This document shows positions 17,745 through 26,588 of a DNA stretch of 64,000 bases, piece by piece. Source of the DNA: Paenibacillus luteus. Its GTDB lineage: Bacteria; Bacillota; Bacilli; Paenibacillales; Paenibacillaceae. Made by a program: the position numbers and the translations under genes. The notes under the pieces are model-generated. The model had not been told where the DNA came from. It saw nothing but the letters and a program-made list of their open reading frames with translations, and ran no database searches. The DNA lies in the NCBI RefSeq assembly GCF_006542765.1, contig NZ_SKCD01000055.1:248001-312000 (forward strand), given 5' to 3'. How positions within the stretch are numbered: position 1 is the stretch's first letter; each line of letters begins with the position of its first letter.

Positions 17745-18194
17745 ATGGATTTCAAATATGAGTTTTATATCGGTGCGGCACCTGAGAAGGTTTGGGAAGC
17801 GCTTGTGCTGCCAGAAGGAACGAAGCAAACGTTTTTTGGCTGTGTCATCAACTCTGCCTTTGAGGTTGGCTCGTCCTATCAATACGTTGGCCCAGGCACG
17901 GATGGCGATGAAACGGTTCATATCTATGGTACTATTCTAGCATATGAAGAAAATAAAATATTTACCGTTTTAGAACATCCGGGACCAGCCTACAGGCCAA
18001 ATCATGCAGAACTGGAATCGAGAATAGCCTTCATGCTTGAGGAGGTTGGAGCCACTACGAAGCTGACAGTGATTAATGACCAATTTACGGAAAACCATCC
18101 CTCGCTGGAAACGGTGGACAGTCAGTGGTGGATGATCTTAAATAACCTAAAAACTTACGTTGAAACAGGAAAAAGCCTCGATTTCGGCTGGTAA
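17745..18194 (+). CDS. SRPBCC / AHSA1-like domain protein
   Basis: 149 residues from ATG 17745 (AAGGAG 8 bp upstream). The opening FKYEFYIGAAPEKVWEALV and a hydrophobic helix-grip pattern ending QWWMILNNLKTYVETG are typical of the AHSA1 (activator of Hsp90 ATPase homologue) branch of START-like proteins. These bind small hydrophobic ligands; the bacterial members are mostly uncharacterised. It is divergent from the AraC gene, suggesting a regulator-target pair. Confidence 0.8.
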   Translation: MDFKYEFYIGAAPEKVWEALVLPEGTKQTFFGCVINSAFEVGSSYQYVGPGTDGDETVHIYGTILAYEENKIFTVLEHPGPAYRPNHAELESRIAFMLEEVGATTKLTVINDQFTENHPSLETVDSQWWMILNNLKTYVETGKSLDFGW

Positions 18195-18256
18195 GCTGGC
18201 AGAATTAAAGATTGGCAACGGCTCTAGACTGTTGAGGCATGGAAAGAAATCAAAGG

Positions 18257-18284
18257 AGCATCGGCCGTCGCTGATGCTTTTTTT
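18257..18284 (+). terminator. Terminator after the SRPBCC gene
   Basis: AGCATC / GATGCT stem with a 10-nt loop and a run of seven T. Confidence 0.75.
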
Positions 18285-18391
18285 CTGCATGCGGGAGCGG
18301 CAATGATTTCTTTTCCGGCTTCGTTTCTTTATACTGTATAAAAAAGGACAGGCGTCATACGTCTGCGACCACGGACAGGAGAGAAGTCAGC

Positions 18392-19165
18392 ATGGGCTAC
18401 AAAATTGTTTTTTTTGACATCGACGGCACGTTAATCAATGAACAAAAGGAAATACCTGCGGACACGATTAAAGCTATTGCGGAGTTAAAGGCAACTGGAG
18501 TGGAGCCCGTTATTGCTACGGGTAGAGCCCCATACTTTATTAAGCCGCTCGCTGAGCAACTGGGCATTGAATCCTTTGTATGCTTAAACGGCGGATATGT
18601 TGTTTACAAAGGAACGCCGCTGTATAAACGGGAAATCGAGAAGAGCAGGCTGGAGGCGCTAGTCAAAGTCGCTGCAGAGCATAACCACGGGCTTGTATTC
18701 GAAGGGGAGCACAACTTCTTTGCAGACAAAGAGGATCATCCTTTTATTATAGAATCGGTTAATTCGCTAAAGGTTGACTTACCGGGCTATAACCCGGAAT
18801 TTTGGAAAACGGACGAGATCTATCAGGTATTCCTTCACTGCGAGAGCCATGAAGAGCATCTGTATGACGGGCTGCATTCCGAGCTTAAGCTGATTCGCTG
18901 GCACCCCCAAGCCATTGATGTCCTTCCTGCGGGAGGCTCTAAAGCACAAGGCATCGAGGCCCTGCTCGATAAGCTGGGCTTGACGCCTGCGGACGCGGTT
19001 GCTTTTGGCGATGGCTTGAACGATATGGAAATGCTGGAAACGGTGGGCTTCGGCGTTGCCATGGGCAACTCTAATCCGGCGCTGCTGCCCTATGCCGATT
19101 TTGTGACCACGCACGTAGATGAGCAGGGGATACGGAATGGTTTGGTGGAAGCTGGATTGCTGTAA
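18392..19165 (+). CDS. HAD phosphatase, Cof (IIB) subfamily
   Basis: 257 residues. All HAD motifs are visible: I FFDIDGTL (nucleophile and acid Asp), II ATGRAPY, III Lys in GSKAQGIEAL, IV FGDGLNDMEML. The alpha/beta IIB cap lies between motifs II and III, as in Cof-type enzymes. These dephosphorylate sugar phosphates, FMN, PLP or pyrophosphorylated cofactors; the substrate cannot be told. It is monocistronic, bounded by terminators on both sides. Confidence 0.88.
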   Translation: MGYKIVFFDIDGTLINEQKEIPADTIKAIAELKATGVEPVIATGRAPYFIKPLAEQLGIESFVCLNGGYVVYKGTPLYKREIEKSRLEALVKVAAEHNHGLVFEGEHNFFADKEDHPFIIESVNSLKVDLPGYNPEFWKTDEIYQVFLHCESHEEHLYDGLHSELKLIRWHPQAIDVLPAGGSKAQGIEALLDKLGLTPADAVAFGDGLNDMEMLETVGFGVAMGNSNPALLPYADFVTTHVDEQGIRNGLVEAGLL

Positions 19166-19198
19166 AGAATATCAAGCAACTATCCGCTTGTATACGGG

Positions 19199-19256
19199 AA
19201 CAGGAGCTGTCTTTCCAGGGGAGAACCCTAGGAAGACAGCTCCTGTTCGTTTTATT
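19199..19256 (+). terminator. Terminator after the HAD gene
   Basis: Stem AACAGGAGCTGTCTT / AAGACAGCTCCTGTT (19199-19213 with 19233-19247), then CGTTTTATT. It reaches the stop codon of the convergent lipoprotein gene. Confidence 0.85.
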
Positions 19257-19935
19257 ATCGGATGATTAAATCATACTCTGCTTCGTTTATGGTAATAATT
19301 GCTTTTAGGGGTCCTGTGTCCGTTTCTACTTCCTTAGGCACCTCAGCTAAAAATACGAGCGTTTCGGTTTTTAAGGGCTCAATAGACGTAATGCTCGTAT
19401 ACGTAAAGTCTGCCCCGCCCTGTTCTTCAATGGTGGAGAAGGTGCGATATTCGTATTTGTCATTGTACTTGATCGTTAGGCTTGCGAAATCGTCTGCGCT
19501 TTTCCCGGCTGCGAGCAGGCTCTTCAGCTTAATCGTGACTGCAAGGTAGGTGTTTCCTTCATCCTTCGCCTCGTAGTAGGTATGAAAGTCGCCTGGCTTC
19601 GAAGGCTTAATCACTTTGTTGAATTGGGTTTTGACCACGGTGAATTCGGCAAAATCAGCAACCGTTACGGCTTTGTTCAGCTCAGCAATAAGAGGAGCGT
19701 CCACAGCTGCCGTTGTCGCAGGCTGATCGCTTGCGCTTGCACTTTCTTCCGGCTCGCTGTCTGTATTTACGGCTCCTTGTCCTTCTTTAAGCTGTTCGTT
19801 CTCTTCTTTGAGAGCGGTAATTTCTTTCTTCAACTCTGCAATTTCATTGCTAGAGTCATCTCCGGCAGTGCAGCCTGACAGAAGACTTCCAAGCAGCCCC
19901 AATGTAATCATGAATTGTAATGGTTTCTTTCCCAT
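19255..19935 (-). CDS. DUF4352-type lipoprotein
   Basis: 226 residues. A lipoprotein signal has lipobox LLSG-C (Cys about 22). A coiled coil (EIAELKKEITALKEENEQL) and a Ser/Glu-rich linker follow. The C-terminal ~130 residues are an immunoglobulin-like domain of the DUF4352/TelM type (KDEGNTYLAVTIKLKS). Such proteins sit on the outer face of the membrane; no enzymatic function is known. Ribosome site GAGGTGCGG precedes ATG. It is convergent with the HAD gene. Confidence 0.7.
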   Translation of the reverse strand: MGKKPLQFMITLGLLGSLLSGCTAGDDSSNEIAELKKEITALKEENEQLKEGQGAVNTDSEPEESASASDQPATTAAVDAPLIAELNKAVTVADFAEFTVVKTQFNKVIKPSKPGDFHTYYEAKDEGNTYLAVTIKLKSLLAAGKSADDFASLTIKYNDKYEYRTFSTIEEQGGADFTYTSITSIEPLKTETLVFLAEVPKEVETDTGPLKAIITINEAEYDLIIR

Positions 19936-20104
19936 TCCGCACCTCTATTTAGCATATTTTTCCTAATATTATAATCTATTAATTGACCAAATACGACATT
20001 TTTTTCAAGTTGAATCCCCGTCATGCTTTAAAATTGGAACGAACTGGAACTCTCATTCGTAGAATTATACCATCAAACTGGAACTGAAAGGCGGCTATTG
20101 GCGG

Positions 20105-20839
20105 ATGAATAGAACGATAGAGCATACGAAAAGGCAGGATTCTGTGCTTCGCGTTGCGATAAAGGAAGCTGGCTATGAGGAAAACAAGCCGACAATTCGC
20201 CACATATGGCTGGATGTTGCGCCAGGTGAGCTTGTAGGCTTGATTGGTCCGAACGGCGCTGGCAAAAGTACGACGATCAAGACGATTCTGGGCTTGATGG
20301 CACATGTTGATGGGGAAGTCGTGCTCGGCGGCAAAAATAAACGCTATGCGTATGTGCCGGAGCAGCCGGTATTCTATGAATATATGACGTTATGGGAGCA
20401 TTTGCATCTGGCAGCTTCGGCCTTCGAAATCGAAGAAAAGCCATTTTCGGCCAAGGCGGATGAACTGTTGGAGCGCTTCCGATTGTCGGAGGAGAAGCAT
20501 CATTATCCTTCGCATTTCTCCAAGGGCATGCAGCAGAAGCTGATGCTCATTATTGCGTTTCTGCTGGAACCGGATGTATATATCGTGGACGAGCCCTTTG
20601 TCGGGCTAGACCCAAGGGCAACGACCGATTTTCTAAAGCTGCTTGAGGGGGAACGAGAGCGCGGAGCAGGCGTGCTTATGTCGACACACGTTCTGGACAC
20701 CGCAGAGCGAATTTGTACGGGGTTTGTCCTTATTAATAATGGCTCAGTCGTCGCGCGCGGGTCTATGAACGAGGTAAGAAGCGATGCGGGCTGCGCCGAG
20801 AATGCGACATTGTTCGAGTGTTTTCACGCATTGACCTAG
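20105..20839 (+). CDS. ecsA: ABC transporter ATP-binding protein EcsA
   Basis: 244 residues. Walker A GPNGAGKST, signature FSKGMQQKL (degenerate LSGGQ as in EcsA), Walker B YIVDEP and a switch His in STHVLD are present. Together with the next gene it forms the two-gene Ecs exporter. In Bacillus subtilis, Ecs affects regulated intramembrane proteolysis (RasP), secretion, competence and biofilm formation. The HIT-family gene that borders ecsA in Bacillus is not here. The stop lies 13 bp before ecsB. Confidence 0.85.
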   Translation: MNRTIEHTKRQDSVLRVAIKEAGYEENKPTIRHIWLDVAPGELVGLIGPNGAGKSTTIKTILGLMAHVDGEVVLGGKNKRYAYVPEQPVFYEYMTLWEHLHLAASAFEIEEKPFSAKADELLERFRLSEEKHHYPSHFSKGMQQKLMLIIAFLLEPDVYIVDEPFVGLDPRATTDFLKLLEGERERGAGVLMSTHVLDTAERICTGFVLINNGSVVARGSMNEVRSDAGCAENATLFECFHALT

Positions 20840-20852
20840 GGGGTGGACGGAA

Positions 20853-22130
20853 GTGATCACACCGCGACGATTATTTTGGATGAGGCTCAGACGCAATCAG
20901 AGGGACCAGCTTCGCGCTTGGCTAAGCGTGCTTGACTGGACGGTATGGCTTTACCTGCTCCTGCCCGGCTTGTTTATTGGAGGCGGCCTTTACCGGGAGG
21001 TGCTGCTCGATATGCCAGCGTGGGCGATCAAGCTGCCTTGGACCACGCTCTATCCCATTCTATTGCTATTTCTATTATTTATAGGACAAGTTCGAATATT
21101 TGTGGAGGAGGCAGACCGGCTGTTTCTGCTTCAGCGGCCGGCGTGGCTGCAAAGCTTGAAGCGCCATGGGATCGCCTACACGCTAGTCATGAAAGCATTC
21201 GTCATTGCAATTCCATACTTGCTGCTTCTGCCATTTCTAACGAGGGTAGAGGGGCTGACTTGGACTACATTAGCGTTTGCCTACGCCTTTACGATCGTCA
21301 TGGGGATGGTTCTGGCCCTCGGCATTCAGTTGTTGAACGGGAAGCTGAAGGGATGGCGCAAGGTGGCGCTTGAAACCGGTAGTCTTCTGCTCTTTGGAGC
21401 TTTCTATTTATACCCTATGCTCGCTTGGGCGAATGATACTGGCCTGATGGCAATCTCCCTAGCTGTTGCTGCTAGTGTTATGCTTCTGCTGCTGGTTGTG
21501 AGCTTAAAGGCACCAATTCATTTCGAGGCGGAGGTGGAAACGGAAAATAATGTGCGTCTGCGAAGCACGGAGCTGTTGATGAGCCAGGTCATTGAATCGA
21601 AACCGCTCGTCCGTGTGAAACGGCCTTATTTATTCAGGAGCTCGCAGCGCCTATTCCGCAAGCCGGATGCCGGAACCATTTTGGCGGAAATGAGGCTTAA
21701 AGCTTTCCTAAGGGGCATGACGCATATTCGGGTATGGCTTGGCTTTATGTCAGCCGCCACCTATGCCGTGTCGCTTGTTCCCGGGCCGATAGCGTTATTT
21801 CTTGTTGCCGCTCTAACGGCAATTGGCATGTCATGGCTGCATATGCAATGGAGGCAATGGTTTGCGGAAGCGTTTATTACACAATTTCCCTGGTCCAAGG
21901 CTGCTGCGAGAAGAGGAGCGGTTCTCTCCCGGTTCTGGCTTCTGCTGCCGCTAATGCTGATTTGGTCTGTGATCGCAGGCTACAAGCTTGCCGGTGCGGT
22001 TGGCGCTATTGTCGCCGCATTATTATGTGCCGCGATCTGGATCGGGCTTAGCCTCTTTGACCAGCGTAAGCTAGAGACGGACGTGAATGTAACGGAGAGC
22101 CAAGGGCAACCTTTCCGAAAAGGTTCATGA
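20853..22130 (+). CDS. ecsB: ABC transporter permease EcsB
   Basis: 425 residues, GTG start behind GGACGGAA. The N-terminus RRLFWMRLRRNQRDQLRAW, a membrane domain of ~8 hydrophobic segments and long basic loops (VRVKRPYLFRSSQRLFRKPDA) match EcsB. It is the membrane partner of EcsA. The transported substrate is unknown in the family. Confidence 0.85.
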   Translation: MITPRRLFWMRLRRNQRDQLRAWLSVLDWTVWLYLLLPGLFIGGGLYREVLLDMPAWAIKLPWTTLYPILLLFLLFIGQVRIFVEEADRLFLLQRPAWLQSLKRHGIAYTLVMKAFVIAIPYLLLLPFLTRVEGLTWTTLAFAYAFTIVMGMVLALGIQLLNGKLKGWRKVALETGSLLLFGAFYLYPMLAWANDTGLMAISLAVAASVMLLLLVVSLKAPIHFEAEVETENNVRLRSTELLMSQVIESKPLVRVKRPYLFRSSQRLFRKPDAGTILAEMRLKAFLRGMTHIRVWLGFMSAATYAVSLVPGPIALFLVAALTAIGMSWLHMQWRQWFAEAFITQFPWSKAAARRGAVLSRFWLLLPLMLIWSVIAGYKLAGAVGAIVAALLCAAIWIGLSLFDQRKLETDVNVTESQGQPFRKGS

Positions 22131-22214
22131 TCTGCTTATTGGGGTAAGAAAGAATAGACCCGCAGCTTGACCGGAAGAGGGTTCATCACTATTTTCCAGG
22201 AGGTGCAAGCAGGC

Positions 22215-22598
22215 ATGAGTACGGACAAGGACTTATATGGAACAGTAGATGAAGAGATTTTGGCACAGAAGCAAGGAAACAGCTATATTTTGACGACAAC
22301 GAAAGGTACGATTGGTGAAATTACGTATACGATGGTGGATGTGGATACATGGGCGATCGACCATACGTATGTGGATGGAGAATATCGGGGTCGAAATTTG
22401 GCTAAGCAGCTGCTGGATTTTGTGGTTGAGGAAGCAAGGGAAAAGGGGAGAAAGATTATCCCTTCCTGTTCCTATGCCTTAGCGCAATTCAAGCGGCATC
22501 CCTCTTATGCGGACGTATGGGAGAAAACCAACACAGAGTACTCAGATCCGTATAGCTCAAGCGGAGCAGGTACGGCGGGTGGGAATATTCGAAAATAG
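22215..22598 (+). CDS. GNAT-fold protein of the YjdJ/COG2388 type
   Basis: 127 residues from ATG 22215 (AGGAGGTG 9 bp upstream). IDHTYVDGEYRGRNLAKQLLDFVVEEAR is the acetyl-CoA-binding motif A (R/Q-x-x-G-x-A), followed by IIPSCSYALAQFKRHP, the hallmark of the short COG2388 acetyltransferases. Targets are unknown. It lies 84 bp after ecsB and may be cotranscribed. Confidence 0.8.
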   Translation: MSTDKDLYGTVDEEILAQKQGNSYILTTTKGTIGEITYTMVDVDTWAIDHTYVDGEYRGRNLAKQLLDFVVEEAREKGRKIIPSCSYALAQFKRHPSYADVWEKTNTEYSDPYSSSGAGTAGGNIRK

Positions 22599-22606
22599 CA
22601 TGGAGA

Positions 22607-22653
22607 GCAAAGAAGAGAGCCGTGGACTCGTCATCCGCAGCTCTCTTCTTTGC
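22607..22653 (+). terminator. Hairpin after the GNAT gene
   Basis: A perfect 14-bp stem GCAAAGAAGAGAGC / GCTCTCTTCTTTGC; the T tract is poor, so it may be a pause or bidirectional stop. Confidence 0.55.
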
Positions 22654-22711
22654 TTGAATAAACAAAGGATAGTATAACGATTCGATGCCATTCGCAGAGG
22701 GGGCATACGGC

Positions 22712-22738
22712 AAAAAAGAGCCGAAACGGGGTTCAGCT
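22712..22738 (-). terminator. Terminator after the sortase gene
   Basis: On the minus strand GAGCTGAAC...GTTTCGGCTC forms a short stem followed by six T (22717-22712). Confidence 0.7.
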
Positions 22739-22760
22739 CCTAGCTGCAATCGGCATCTAT

Positions 22761-23396
22761 TTATTTTTGAAGCTCTGTATACACAACTAAACGTTCCTCA
22801 TGTGTCTTCGCTTCCTTATTGAATTCTCCTGTACATGTAATTAAATTCAAATGGCTCTGATAGGAAAAACCAAAAATATCTTCTAAGGGTGCATCTTTAC
22901 GAGGATAACTCGCTGTGCCCGTGACGATAAAAGTGCGGGTGACACCATCTTTGTCCTTTAAAACAACCTCGTCCCCAGCCTTTAACCGGTCCAGCTTATA
23001 GAAGACAGCAGGTCCTGTCAGACTGTCTACATGTCCAGCCATGACGGCGTTGCCTCGTGCTCCAGGCTTAGTGCCGGGCTCAAACCAGCCAACTCCGTCT
23101 ATATTTTGAGGGACGCCCATTTGTCCATTCTCCATGGTGCCTACCTCTTCAATTGTCGCATCCACGCCTATAGCAGGAATATAAATGGAGACGGGCACGA
23201 TGCCAAGATCCTCTTCCATTAACTGGTCAGGCGCCTGAAGGGCAGACGTTGTAGGAGTGGGTGAGGGAGAAGAGGCTGCGGTTTGAGTATGATTTGCTGC
23301 AGGGGAGACCTCTCTGGAACATGAGATTAGTGTGAGAGCCATGGCAACCATGCCTACCATGGCTAGGAAGAACCGTATTTTCTTTCTATTCATCAT
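22761..23396 (-). CDS. Sortase (class F-like) with lipoprotein signal
   Basis: 211 residues from ATG 23396; GGAGG (23412-23408) is 11 bp before it, and the upstream GTG overlaps that site. The catalytic triad is visible: His122 in MAGHVDS, Cys188 in LITCTGEF and Arg202 in HEERLVVY. A hydrophobic start with LTLIS-C (Cys26) reads as a lipobox, and a Ser/Pro/Thr-rich linker precedes the catalytic domain. Membrane anchoring by lipidation rather than a plain transmembrane helix would be unusual for a sortase. The upstream gene encodes a protein ending in a sorting signal (MPQTG), so this is probably its dedicated transpeptidase. Confidence 0.88.
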   Translation of the reverse strand: MMNRKKIRFFLAMVGMVAMALTLISCSREVSPAANHTQTAASSPSPTPTTSALQAPDQLMEEDLGIVPVSIYIPAIGVDATIEEVGTMENGQMGVPQNIDGVGWFEPGTKPGARGNAVMAGHVDSLTGPAVFYKLDRLKAGDEVVLKDKDGVTRTFIVTGTASYPRKDAPLEDIFGFSYQSHLNLITCTGEFNKEAKTHEERLVVYTELQK

Positions 23397-23429
23397 ACGT
23401 GCACACACCTCCGGTACTTTCGATAGGAA

Positions 23430-23454
23430 AAGAGGAGGGAAGCTCCCTCCTCTT
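23430..23454 (-). terminator. Intercistronic terminator between sortase substrate and sortase
   Basis: A perfect 11-bp stem (AAGAGGAGGGA / TCCCTCCTCTT) with a 3-nt loop. On the minus strand it is followed by TTTTCC. It should let the surface protein be made in excess of the enzyme. Confidence 0.7.
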
Positions 23455-23459
23455 CAGCA

Positions 23460-24845
23460 TTATGATTTGGAAGCGTTCCGGCGTGCGATAAAGAACGGGA
23501 TGAGCACGGCCATTGCCATAATAAGAAGGGATATCATCAGAATATCCGATGTTGAGGATTTTTGATGGCTCATGCCTCCCATGCCGGTTTGTGGCATTTC
23601 CGTGGGCATTTTTCCGGCAAATTGGTCAGGGAATTGGTCCACAATGGCGCTTGTCACGCCGAGTCCGACTTCATACATATGCGCATAAGCTTCGCGAACG
23701 GTCGGATATGTCATGGAATAATCCATTTCAGTATAACTATTAAAAGCTTTCAATAGCTCATCAACATGCATTTTCAGGCCAGCTTCCATGTCTGCAGCCT
23801 TCAAGCGCCCTTCCGTTGCTGTATCGAGGAAAGCTGCTTGCTCGGCACGGTACTTATCTAGGTCTGCAATCGCTTTGGCTTTGGCAGCGTCGTCCTTGGC
23901 GCCAGTTGCTTTCACATAATCAACAAAGTAACCGATATGCGAACTCCAAATTTTCTTGAAGGCTTCTCCGCCTTCTTTGCCGTATACCGATGCAATGGCT
24001 GCGGAAAGCTCATCGGTGTTTTCATTTAGAGCAGCAGCAGAAGCATTAAAGTCCTTAGCGCCGTCAATGCCTTTCTGCATTGCAAGTATGGCTAGTGCGG
24101 CATGCTCGGAGAACAAATGATTTAAGCTTGCACGGAGCTCGGCGGCTGGGGTATCTACCGTTTTGCTGTCGAATTGGTCAGGGAATTGATCGGTAATGGC
24201 CCATGACAATCCTTTGCCTACACCATACATATGATGAATGGACTCTCTAAGGCTGTCGTATGTCTTATCGAAATCACCGGCAACATAATTGTCGAAAGCC
24301 CAGACAAGTTGATTGATATGAACTTTCAAGCCTTCCTCCAGTTCCTTTGCTTTTAATCGACCTCCAGTGGCTGTATCCAGAAAAGCAGCTTGCTTCACGC
24401 GATAATCGTCCAGATCAGCCAGCGCTTTCTTCTTCGCTGCATCATCCTTGGCGCCAGTCGCCTTCACATAGTCCACAAAGTACCCAATATGGCTGGTCCA
24501 AATTTCTTTAAAAGCCGCGCCGCCATCTTCTCCATAGACGGAAGCTACTGCTTTGCTCAAATCATCGGCGTTTTGGAGCAAAGCTCCCGCGGCAGCATCA
24601 AAATCCCCTTTTCCGTCAATGCCCTTCTGCATGGCTATTACCGCTAAGTAAGCATGTTCGGATAACAAAGAGTCTAGAGCAGCCCGCAAATCTACCGCTT
24701 TGTTGGATGTTTCAGCAGCACCGGCTGTCATCGTTGTCATTGTGCCTCCTCCGTGCGAATGATCGCTTGCGCTTGCAAGTCCGGCTGTTGGAAGAAGTAG
24801 AGCGAGGCTAAGAGGCACGGCAACGAAATATTTTTTCATTTTCAT
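23460..24845 (-). CDS. Cell-wall-anchored protein with two His-patterned helical repeats and MPQTG sorting signal
   Basis: 461 residues. A signal peptide (to about residue 27) is followed by a His/Met-rich segment (DHSHGGGTMTTMT). Then come two ~170-residue helical repeats offset by 184 residues (about 52-227 and 236-411). Each holds four histidines at the same spacing: His64, 119, 176, 205 and His248, 303, 360, 389. SHIGYFVDYVKATGAKDDAA is identical in both. The C-terminus is a sorting signal: MPQTG (417-421), a membrane helix (about 434-453) and the basic tail ARRNASKS. The His pattern in a four-helix layout resembles hemerythrin- or DinB-like metal sites, but this is inference. I know no named family. 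Confidence 0.75.
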   Translation of the reverse strand: MKMKKYFVAVPLSLALLLPTAGLASASDHSHGGGTMTTMTAGAAETSNKAVDLRAALDSLLSEHAYLAVIAMQKGIDGKGDFDAAAGALLQNADDLSKAVASVYGEDGGAAFKEIWTSHIGYFVDYVKATGAKDDAAKKKALADLDDYRVKQAAFLDTATGGRLKAKELEEGLKVHINQLVWAFDNYVAGDFDKTYDSLRESIHHMYGVGKGLSWAITDQFPDQFDSKTVDTPAAELRASLNHLFSEHAALAILAMQKGIDGAKDFNASAAALNENTDELSAAIASVYGKEGGEAFKKIWSSHIGYFVDYVKATGAKDDAAKAKAIADLDKYRAEQAAFLDTATEGRLKAADMEAGLKMHVDELLKAFNSYTEMDYSMTYPTVREAYAHMYEVGLGVTSAIVDQFPDQFAGKMPTEMPQTGMGGMSHQKSSTSDILMISLLIMAMAVLIPFFIARRNASKS

Positions 24846-24979
24846 GATTGAACACTCCCTTTAATTTCTTTTCTTGTTAAGTAGCACGACTGCTTTGCTT
24901 CCTTGGATCACTCCTCACAAAAAAAGTTTTCGTACGTACAATAACCTATAGAAAATCGATGACATGGAGGAGAACGACA

Positions 24980-25798
24980 GTGATACTTGTTTCGGGCACG
25001 AATACCTTTGAGCTAAATCCGCTAACGCTGTCAGAATTGGAAAGAAGAATACTGCAGGCGAAGCAGAAAAGTCAGGTCGTCTACCGCTACCCCTCTGTCG
25101 AGGCATTGGAGTTTGAGATGAAGATGCGCACGCATATTGTTGAAGCGGCCAAAGCGCTTTATGCGGGTGGAGCCAACTTTGCAACCTTTGCGGGATCGAA
25201 ATGCAATGAGGAGTATTGGATCAGGACGGAAAACGGCGGGTTCCAGCTAAGAGGCGGCGTATTGCCTTCGGTAGGGATTAACGATATTTTTGAAAATGGG
25301 CATTTGTATGGCTTTGAATGCGCGGGTGCCATCATCATTATTTTGTATAAAGCAGTGCTTGATACGGTAGGCGAAGCGGTGTTCAATGCGTATTTTCAAA
25401 ATCTGTTTCTAAGGGATTGGCAGTATGACCGCGATTTAAGCCTAATTACGACCTATGATAAAAACGAAGCCTACCCAGGGGATGTCCTCTATTTCAAAAA
25501 TCCTGAGCATGATCCGGAAACGCCGGAGTGGCAGGGAGAGAATGTGGTTATGCTGGATGACAACCTATATTTTGGCCATGGCATCGGCATTGAGTCAGGA
25601 CAGGATATTATTGCCGCGCTCAACCGGATGAGGACGCCAGGAAGCACGATTTCGGCTTATTTACAGGATTTGGTCGTTCATCCTGACTTTGAATATTTGC
25701 GCAGCTTATCGGTTCGGAATAGTGTGGAAGAAGTAAATCGGACGAATGAGTTCTATGGTATTGCGGCAAAAGTAGGGGAAGGTACCTTTCTTTTCTAA
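24980..25798 (+). CDS. tgl: Protein-glutamine gamma-glutamyltransferase (spore coat transglutaminase Tgl)
   Basis: 272 residues from GTG 24980 (TGGAGGAGA 8 bp upstream; MILVSG matches the Bacillus start). The catalytic triad fits Bacillus Tgl: Cys114 in YGFECAGAI, Glu187 in WQGENVV and His200 in YFGHGIGI. It forms epsilon-(gamma-glutamyl)lysine crosslinks between coat proteins in the mother cell during sporulation. It is a good marker that the host forms spores. It is about 27 residues longer than Bacillus Tgl, mainly at the C-terminus. It is divergent from the wall-protein gene. Confidence 0.9.
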   Translation: MILVSGTNTFELNPLTLSELERRILQAKQKSQVVYRYPSVEALEFEMKMRTHIVEAAKALYAGGANFATFAGSKCNEEYWIRTENGGFQLRGGVLPSVGINDIFENGHLYGFECAGAIIIILYKAVLDTVGEAVFNAYFQNLFLRDWQYDRDLSLITTYDKNEAYPGDVLYFKNPEHDPETPEWQGENVVMLDDNLYFGHGIGIESGQDIIAALNRMRTPGSTISAYLQDLVVHPDFEYLRSLSVRNSVEEVNRTNEFYGIAAKVGEGTFLF

Positions 25799-25907
25799 TA
25801 AGTATTATGATAAAAAGTAACATAAGCAAAGAAGCATCTGTATCGTAAGCGTCGCGGCTTGCTGTACCGGTGTTTCTTTTATTCCGAAACGAGACTGGAG
25901 CAGGTTA

Positions 25908-26588
25908 ATGAGAATGCATGTACTGATTGTTGATGATGATCCTGCTATTCGGGAACTGCTGCGCTTCGTGCTGCGGAAGGAAGGGTATGTGGTGCTGGAA
26001 GCGGGCGATGGACAGGCTGCCTCCCGGCTGCTGGAGCAGGACCAGGTTCATTTGGCTGTTGTCGACCTTATGATGCCGCGCAAGGATGGTTTCGAGCTTT
26101 GCGAGGAAATCAGACGGCATTATGATATTCCGGTTATCATGCTGACGGCGAGAGCGGAGATGGCGGACAAAGAAAAAGGTTTCGATGCAGGTACTGACGA
26201 TTATATGGTAAAGCCCTTTGAGCCCAAGGAACTTTTATTCCGTATCAAAGCACTGCTTCGCCGGTATCGGCTCGTTTCCTCCGAGGTTATTCGTCTAGGG
26301 AGCATTACCATTGACCGTCGAGGTTATGAAATTAAGGCAGGAGATGACGTGCTTACGCTGCCGCTGCGGGAATTTGAGCTGTTGTCACAACTCGCAAGCC
26401 ATCCCGGGCGCATTTATACGCGGGAGCAATTGATTCAACTGATTTGGAGCGCGGATTTTAAAGGAGACAGCCGCACGGTTGATGTCCATGTCAAAAGGCT
26501 GCGCGAGCGCTTTGCCGACTATCAGCATGATTTTACGATTACGACGATTCGGGGATTGGGCTATAAGCTGGAGGTGCATGAGGCATGA
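25908..26588 (+). CDS. OmpR/PhoB-family response regulator
   Basis: 226 residues. The receiver domain has acidic pocket DDD (9-11), phospho-acceptor Asp53 in VVDLMMP and Lys in VKPFEP. The C-terminal winged helix contains SRTVDVHVKRLRERF and TIRGLGYKLE. The stop overlaps the following kinase by 4 bp (ATGA), so the two are a coupled two-component system, followed by an MMPL exporter as the likely target. Confidence 0.9.
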   Translation: MRMHVLIVDDDPAIRELLRFVLRKEGYVVLEAGDGQAASRLLEQDQVHLAVVDLMMPRKDGFELCEEIRRHYDIPVIMLTARAEMADKEKGFDAGTDDYMVKPFEPKELLFRIKALLRRYRLVSSEVIRLGSITIDRRGYEIKAGDDVLTLPLREFELLSQLASHPGRIYTREQLIQLIWSADFKGDSRTVDVHVKRLRERFADYQHDFTITTIRGLGYKLEVHEA

